This document shows, in pieces, positions 22,232-26,246 of a stretch of DNA of 26,246 bases. The notes beneath the pieces are model-generated. The model searched no databases. It saw only the letters and a list, made by a program, of their open reading frames with translations, and was not told where the DNA came from. Positions within the stretch are counted from its first letter, which is position 1, and every line of letters starts with the position of its first letter. Source of the stretch: MED660 sp002691025 (GTDB taxonomy: Bacteria; Myxococcota_A; UBA9160; UBA4427); NCBI GenBank assembly GCA_002170485.2, contig NHDZ02000054.1, positions 1-26,246 of the forward strand, written 5' to 3'. The position numbers and the translations under genes were made by a program.

Positions 22232-23551
22232 ATGCCCATTTCCGTCGAACTTCCTTCCCTTGGAGAGAGCGTGGTGGAAGGCACCGTTTCTCGCTGGCTG
22301 GTTTCGGTCGGTGACTCAGTGGAGACGGATCAACCCCTCGTTGAGGTGACGACCGACAAGGTGGACGCGGAAATCCCCTCACCGACGAGTGGCGTGGTTG
22401 TCAAGCTTCAGGCCCAGGAAGGCGAAGTGGTACAGGTCGGTGCGGTGCTCGCTGAAATCGACGACACGGCGACGGCCAGCCCATCCGCCTCCGGCTCGGT
22501 GGCGGGGGAGGCTCCCCCCCCGGCCGTGGAGGTTGAAGCGGTTGCGGAGAGCCCTGTCCAGGAACCGGCCGGGGATGCACCGAGAGCGACACCGGTGGCA
22601 CGCAGAATGGCTGCCGAAGCCAATCTGGAACTCGGGAGTATCGAGGGAAGTGGCAGTGGCGGTCGTATTACCAAGCAGGATGTCGTGAAGCATGCCGAGG
22701 AAGCCGGGGAGGTGCCGTCTTCCCCGATGGAGTCAGAAGCGGCGCCCACGCGGCCGGAGCCCAGCCTGCCGACACCGACACCGACACCGGCGCAGCCTCA
22801 GTCGAGTCGGGAGTCCTCTCGGCCCGGTTATGCTCAGTACGCGCTGCAGCCTGGGGATCGTGTTGTGCCCATGTCGCCTGTACGCCGGGTGATTGCCGAT
22901 CACATGGTCTACTCGAAACGGACCAGCCCCCATGTCGGGACGGTGGCCGAGGTCGATATGATCGCGGTGGATCGGCTGCGAAAAGAGCACAAGCAAGCCT
23001 TTGCGGAAACCTACGGCTTCGGTCTGACCTATCTGCCTTTCATCGTGCATGCGGTGGTGAGGACGCTCAGGGAGTTTCCGGCCTTGAACGCCTCGGTGCT
23101 GGAAGACGCCATCGTGGAGAAGAGGGCGATCCACGTCGGCCTGGCGGCGGAGACCGATCGCGGCCTGGTGGTCCCGGTGGTGCGCAATGCCGATCGCCTC
23201 TCGCTGGCGGGTCTGGCCGCCGAGATCGAGGACCTGGTGAATCGGGCCAGGAACCGACAGTTGGGTGCGGACGACTTGCGCGGGGGAACGTTTACGATTT
23301 CGAACCCCGGTCGCCAGGGGAATCTCTATGGCTTTGCGATCATCAATCAGCCGCAGGTCGGGATCTTGCGAGTCGGGGAGATCAAGAAGAGGGCGGTGGT
23401 GAAGTCTAGCCACGGTCAGGACAGCATTGTGATCACGCCCATGATGTATGCCGCTTTGTCCTACGATCATCGGGCTGTAGACGGGGCTGCGGCCAACGCT
23501 TTCCTCTACAGAATCCGCGAATTGCTTGAAGAGGGAGATTTTGACCTCTAG
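22232..23551 (+). CDS. Second 2-oxoacid dehydrogenase E2 (dihydrolipoamide acyltransferase)
   Basis: A 439-residue E2: one lipoyl domain (about 1-77, lipoyl lysine K43 in TTDKVDAEIPSP), an Ala/Pro/Glu linker, a subunit-binding domain (about 118-155, with ATPVARRMAAE and GSGSGGRITKQDV), a second linker rich in Pro-Thr, and the catalytic domain ending in SYDHRAVDGAAA (H413, D417). It is clearly different from the aceF product. The TTDKVDAE lipoyl site suggests a branched-chain or 2-oxoglutarate type, but the acyl specificity cannot be decided. No E1 gene is next to it. ATG 22232 has AAGGA about six bases upstream. lipB overlaps its end, so the E2 and its octanoyl-transferase are co-expressed. 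Confidence 0.92.
   Translation: MPISVELPSLGESVVEGTVSRWLVSVGDSVETDQPLVEVTTDKVDAEIPSPTSGVVVKLQAQEGEVVQVGAVLAEIDDTATASPSASGSVAGEAPPPAVEVEAVAESPVQEPAGDAPRATPVARRMAAEANLELGSIEGSGSGGRITKQDVVKHAEEAGEVPSSPMESEAAPTRPEPSLPTPTPTPAQPQSSRESSRPGYAQYALQPGDRVVPMSPVRRVIADHMVYSKRTSPHVGTVAEVDMIAVDRLRKEHKQAFAETYGFGLTYLPFIVHAVVRTLREFPALNASVLEDAIVEKRAIHVGLAAETDRGLVVPVVRNADRLSLAGLAAEIEDLVNRARNRQLGADDLRGGTFTISNPGRQGNLYGFAIINQPQVGILRVGEIKKRAVVKSSHGQDSIVITPMMYAALSYDHRAVDGAAANAFLYRIRELLEEGDFDL
22769..22789 (+). repeat. Short tandem hexamer repeat CCGACA inside the E2 linker
   Basis: Three tandem copies of CCGACA plus a partial fourth, encoding the alternating Pro-Thr stretch of the second linker. Such linkers vary in length by repeat slippage. 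Confidence 0.6.
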
Positions 23552-24245
23552 CTCGAGAGTCGGGTCCGGGCCCGAGGCCGCGCTTGCGGTGGAATGGCTC
23601 GGGCGGGTCGGTTATCTCGAGGGCCTGCGTTTGCAGGAAGAGGCTCTGGCGGCGCGGCGTGAGGGGCATGGAAGAGATCGCCTTCTCCTGCTTGAGCACT
23701 TCCCCGTGGTCACGCTTGGCCGGAGCAGCCGGGCCGAGAACCTTCTCGTATCCAGGGAGGAACTGGTCCGTCGTCAGGTGGAACTCCACGAAGTTGCGCG
23801 AGGGGGGGATGTGACCTTTCACGCGCCGGGTCAGTTGGTGGGGTATTTCATCGTCGATCTCGATGCTCGAGGTGAGCGGGATGTCCACCGATTCCTGAGA
23901 AAGGTCGAGTCGGGTCTGATTTGCGCCTTGGAGCAGTTGGACCTGAAGGCAGAACGCATCGAGGGGAAGACCGGTGTCTTCATGAATCGGGATCCCGGTG
24001 AGTCGGGTCCGGATCGGAAGATTGCCTCGATCGGAATCGGGGTTCGTCATTGGATCACATATCATGGCTTTGCTTTGAATGTCAGCATGGATCTCGATGG
24101 CTTCGAGGTGATCGTTCCCTGTGGTCTCGAGAATGTGGAAATGACTTCGGTGGTTCGCGAGTGGGATCACCAAGGAGCCGATGTGGATGGCCGGGTGCGT
24201 GAGATTGTTTCCCGGGCCATGCTCTCTGAATTCGCCATCGGTTGA
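23541..24245 (+). CDS. lipB: Octanoyl-[ACP]:protein octanoyltransferase
   Basis: LipB moves octanoate from acyl carrier protein to the lipoyl domains of E2 and GcvH proteins. The conserved segments are complete: RGGDVTFHAPGQLVGY, the catalytic lysine in DRKIASIGIGVRHW and the acyl-enzyme cysteine in VIVPCGLEN, 34 residues apart as in E. coli (K135/C169). Start choice is open: TTG 23541 overlaps the E2 stop and has GAGGGAG just upstream, while TTG 23526 is longer with a poorer site; either gives about 234-239 residues. It is co-transcribed with the E2 and supplies substrate for LipA encoded at 12.1 kb. Confidence 0.94.
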   Translation: MTSSSRVGSGPEAALAVEWLGRVGYLEGLRLQEEALAARREGHGRDRLLLLEHFPVVTLGRSSRAENLLVSREELVRRQVELHEVARGGDVTFHAPGQLVGYFIVDLDARGERDVHRFLRKVESGLICALEQLDLKAERIEGKTGVFMNRDPGESGPDRKIASIGIGVRHWITYHGFALNVSMDLDGFEVIVPCGLENVEMTSVVREWDHQGADVDGRVREIVSRAMLSEFAIG

Positions 24246-24329
24246 GGAAACGAAGGCCGAAGCCTATCGTTGACGGGCTCGCGCTTTGATGTTGAGTCCT
24301 GGGATACCGGGTTCTACTGGAGAAGAACA

Positions 24330-24827
24330 TTGACCAAGACAGGCAGCGCCGGGGCCCCCGCGGTTCAGCCTCCGCCTTTGAGGCCTTTTGGGCTTGTGCT
24401 TCACCATGACGGTCGCTGGACCCACGAGGAGCACCCCATCCTGAACCGCAAGATGCGCGAGCTTTTTGACCGGTCTGTCGTCTACCTGCCGACGGAAGAC
24501 AAGTTCATCGTGAAGTTGGGGCACTTCCGGGGCGAAATCGAAATTGAAGAAGCGGGCTTCTTCGTGAAGGCGGTTGATCTTGCCGAATCCCAGGTGCACC
24601 TTTCTGACGGGCAGGTGGACCGGTTGGAAATCGGTACCTTGGAGGTATCGCCCCTGGACGGAGCTCTTCTGTGTCGGGTCAAGCATGATCTGGTTCCGTC
24701 CGGTTTGAGAGCTCGCTTCTGTCATTCGGCGCAAGCGGAACTCCTGGGCGCGGCGGAAGAGGGCCCGGATGGTGAGGGCTGGTTCGTGGTTCTGGCCGGT
24801 GGACCGGAGCGGATGCCAGAGCTCTAG
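24330..24827 (+). CDS. DUF1285-like protein
   Basis: A 165-residue cytoplasmic protein. HHDGRWTHEEHPILNRKM, then YLPTEDKFIVKLG and EEAGFFVKAVDL, resemble the DUF1285 family known from proteobacteria, whose function is not established. I see no catalytic motif, membrane segment or signal peptide. TTG 24330 is chosen because GGAGAAG lies just upstream; the frame is open from 24270 but without a ribosome site. It follows lipB by 84 bases in the same direction and probably ends that operon. Confidence 0.65.
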   Translation: MTKTGSAGAPAVQPPPLRPFGLVLHHDGRWTHEEHPILNRKMRELFDRSVVYLPTEDKFIVKLGHFRGEIEIEEAGFFVKAVDLAESQVHLSDGQVDRLEIGTLEVSPLDGALLCRVKHDLVPSGLRARFCHSAQAELLGAAEEGPDGEGWFVVLAGGPERMPEL

Positions 24828-24958
24828 CTGGGGCTGGCCTCCTTTTGGGCTTTCATTGACTTGATGGCCGGTGCGCGGTACTTCATCCCCTCTGGCTGGT
24901 TGTGTACAGCAAGATGGCTCCGGCGGTTTCGTTTCGTCGGAGAGCCCTGCAATGCAAG

Positions 24959-25032
24959 GGCGGCGTAGCCAAGTGGTAAGGCACGGGCCTGCAAAGCCCT
25001 GATCACCGGTTCGAATCCGGTCGCCGCCTCCA
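24959..25032 (+). tRNA. tRNA-Cys(GCA)
   Basis: A cloverleaf is readable: acceptor GGCGGCG (24959-24965) pairs with CGCCGCC (25022-25028), discriminator T, CCA encoded at 25030-25032. The anticodon loop CTGCAAA (24989-24995) gives anticodon GCA. The T arm is ACCGG, TTCGAAT, CCGGT. The closing pair of the anticodon stem is a C-U mismatch as I align it. No good promoter was found in the 131 bases upstream. Confidence 0.95.
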
Positions 25033-25098
25033 TTCGTGGGCCCGACCGCAAGCCCCCTGGGGATCCTGCCTTGGGGCAACCCTGGGTCTGGCGTTGCT

Positions 25099-25138
25099 GG
25101 GCATTTCAAGAGCCTTCTGGATGCCCTTCTTCTTATTG
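25099..25138 (+). terminator. Likely terminator downstream of tRNA-Cys
   Basis: GGGCAT (25099-25104) pairs with ATGCCC (25121-25126) around a 16-base loop that can itself fold through AAG/CTT, followed by TTCTTCTTATT. The pyrimidine-rich tail and the position 67 bases after the tRNA favour a terminator for it. Confidence 0.45.
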
Positions 25139-25244
25139 TCGAGCCTGGAGAGGCACTCGATGGGTGGCCATGGAGTGAGCCAAGGGGGGTCGAAGGTCAC
25201 GGCCTGTGGGCTCCGTCTCGGCTCGCTCAGTCCAAGGTTGGGTC

Positions 25245-26033
25245 TCAAGAGCCTTCAGCGGTGTGCCTTGGAGAGGTTTCAAGCTTCTGCCCATTCGGAT
25301 CAAAGATGGGGAAGGATTTCCAGTTCCGACGATGCGCAAAGAGTTGAAGGGATGTGGCCAGGACGCCAAGCCCATAGCGGACCGATCGGCTGAAATTGAT
25401 CGAGGAAGCTTCTTCGAAGTACGCCGCCGGGCAGGAGATCTCCCCGATTGAGAATCCACGGTGGAGGATCTGCGCCAACATCTGGTTGTCGAAGACGAAG
25501 TCGTCTGAGTTCTCCAGAAGAGGCAGGTCCTCGAGGACCTGACGCGTGAACGCTCGATAACCCGTGTGATACTCCGAGAGCTTGGCATCGCAGAGCAGGT
25601 TCTGGGTTGCGGTGAGGAAACGATTGGCAATGTATTTGTACCGAGGCATGCCGCCTTTGAGAGCCGCCCCGCCGAGAATTCGAGAGCCGAGCACCACGTC
25701 GTAGGGGCCGTCGGTCAACATGCTGATCATCGCGGGCAGCAATTTGGGCGTGTACTGATAGTCGGGGTGAAGCATGACGACGACGTCCCCATTGAGTTCC
25801 AGCGCAGCCTGGTAGCAGGTCTTCTGGTTTGCCCCGTAGCCAAGATTGGTGGAGTGAACACGCAGATGGAGCCCCAGCCTCTCGGCTACGCTGATGGTGT
25901 CGTCCGAGCTGGCGTCGTCCGTGACAACCACTTCGTCGACCAGATCAAGCGGTATTTCCCGGAAGGTCTTCTCGATGGTTTGAGCCGCGTTGTAGGCCGG
26001 CATCACCACGATGACCCGTTTTCCGTGAAACAT
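25245..26033 (-). CDS. Family-2 glycosyltransferase (polyprenyl-phosphate sugar transferase-like)
   Basis: A 262-residue GT-A fold protein. The nucleotide-binding start VIVVMPAYNAAQTIEKTF and VVTDDASSDDT are typical of GT2 enzymes. The metal-binding position reads LHPDYQYTP rather than a standard DxD, a form I associate with a subgroup of soluble GT2 proteins. NRFLTATQNLL and HTGYRAFTRQVL match the dolichol-phosphate-mannose-synthase-like pattern. No membrane anchor is seen. The acceptor and sugar are unknown; cell-envelope glycan or lipid glycosylation is likely. ATG 26033 has GGAGG about ten bases upstream and starts the conserved region; 26069 is an upstream alternative. It lies between the tRNA-Cys and tRNA-Leu genes, on the opposite strand. 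Confidence 0.87.
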   Translation of the reverse strand: MFHGKRVIVVMPAYNAAQTIEKTFREIPLDLVDEVVVTDDASSDDTISVAERLGLHLRVHSTNLGYGANQKTCYQAALELNGDVVVMLHPDYQYTPKLLPAMISMLTDGPYDVVLGSRILGGAALKGGMPRYKYIANRFLTATQNLLCDAKLSEYHTGYRAFTRQVLEDLPLLENSDDFVFDNQMLAQILHRGFSIGEISCPAAYFEEASSINFSRSVRYGLGVLATSLQLFAHRRNWKSFPIFDPNGQKLETSPRHTAEGS

Positions 26034-26098
26034 GTCTCGGCCCTCCTGGTGGACTCTACGGCCGGTCAAGGCTCGATCTGGAAGTCGCTGTGATAGAG

Positions 26099-26138
26099 AC
26101 TGGCTAGATGCCCATGCCAGTATAGACTTGTAGCCAGT
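26099..26138. repeat. Inverted repeat ACTGGCTA / TAGCCAGT upstream of tRNA-Leu
   Basis: Perfect 8-base arms at 26099-26106 and 26131-26138 with a 24-base spacer. It lies between the divergent GT2 and tRNA-Leu genes and brackets the likely tRNA -10 box. Confidence 0.45.
26121..26126 (+). promoter_or_regulatory. Probable -10 box of tRNA-Leu
   Basis: TATAGA lies 19 bases before the first tRNA base, placing a start site about 12 bases upstream of the mature end, as usual for tRNA genes. No good -35 match precedes it. The opposite strand reads TATACT at an overlapping position and could serve the glycosyltransferase gene. Confidence 0.4.
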
Positions 26139-26145
26139 TTGCTGG

Positions 26146-26227
26146 GCCCGGGTGGCGGAATGGTAGACGCGGACGACTTAAAATCGTCTGGCCTTGTGTC
26201 GTGCAGGTTCGAGTCCTGCCCCGGGCA
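26146..26227 (+). tRNA. tRNA-Leu(UAA)
   Basis: Acceptor GCCCGGG (26146-26152) pairs with CCCGGGC (26220-26226), discriminator A at 26227. The anticodon stem GACGA/TCGTC closes the loop CTTAAAA, giving anticodon TAA. An extended variable arm (about 26189-26201) and the T arm GCAGG, TTCGAGT, CCTGC fit a class II leucine tRNA. Unlike the tRNA-Cys in this window, CCA is not encoded (CTC follows), so a CCA-adding enzyme is needed. Confidence 0.94.
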
Positions 26228-26246
26228 CTCCTTTTCCCGATTGCGC

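Noticed and set aside
24824..25109. Minus-strand open frames over tRNA-Cys, one containing a GFEPVIRALQARALPLGYAA-type stretch
   Set aside because: This is the well-known false protein produced by translating the antisense of a tRNA-Cys gene; the cloverleaf explains the conservation.
1..26246. Mobile elements, CRISPR arrays, toxin-antitoxin or phage defence genes
   Set aside because: No transposase motif, terminal repeat pair, direct-repeat array or small two-gene toxin unit was seen on reading both strands.

Overview
The window is GC-rich bacterial chromosomal DNA, densely packed with housekeeping genes. I see no insertion sequence, phage gene, CRISPR array or rRNA. The gene set suggests a proteobacterial or delta-proteobacterial-type organism such as a Myxococcota or Binatota relative. 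The evidence is a homodimeric (AceE-type) pyruvate dehydrogenase E1, ClpS-ClpA, a bacterial phosphatidylcholine synthase, a cysteine-rich ferrochelatase and a DUF482 FemAB-like protein. That placement is inference, with low confidence. Scattered single N bases between about 4.35 and 8.55 kb suggest a consensus from an environmental assembly.

Layout. 0-0.35 kb: the 3' end of pstB. 0.6-5.4 kb (+): a Bax-inhibitor-1 membrane protein, then aceE (overlapping it by 4 bases) and an aceF-like E2. 5.4-8.7 kb (-): a four-gene operon of a ferritin-like diiron protein, a DUF493 protein, an alpha/beta hydrolase and a crotonase, driven by a good sigma70-like promoter covered by two palindromes. 8.9-9.35 kb (+): a NUDIX hydrolase. 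9.4-10.55 kb (-): a PatB/MalY-type aminotransferase. 10.7-13.05 kb (+): lpdA (E3) and lipA, overlapping by 4 bases. 13.05-14.2 kb (-): a FemAB-like transferase, divergent from clpS-clpA (14.3-16.9 kb, +). 17.3-18.0 kb (+): an XRE-cupin regulator after a 379-base gap. 18.0-18.95 kb (-): ispH. 19.0-20.1 kb (+): hemE. 20.1-22.0 kb (-): pcs then hemH. 22.2-24.8 kb (+): a second 2-oxoacid dehydrogenase E2, lipB and a DUF1285-like protein. 24.96 kb: tRNA-Cys(GCA). 25.2-26.0 kb (-): a family-2 glycosyltransferase. 26.15 kb: tRNA-Leu(UAA).

The main theme is lipoate-dependent 2-oxoacid oxidation. E1, E2, E3 of pyruvate dehydrogenase, a second E2, and both enzymes of endogenous lipoate assembly (LipB, then LipA) lie in three separate transcription units within 24 kb. 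Haem synthesis (hemE, hemH), isoprenoid synthesis (ispH), phosphatidylcholine synthesis and N-degron proteolysis (ClpS/ClpA) make up the rest.

Nothing here is a clear-cut new system. The best candidates for new biology are the diiron-DUF493-hydrolase-crotonase operon with its palindrome-covered promoter, and the FemAB-fold transferase next to clpS-clpA. The second could be an N-degron-making enzyme, which is a hypothesis only.
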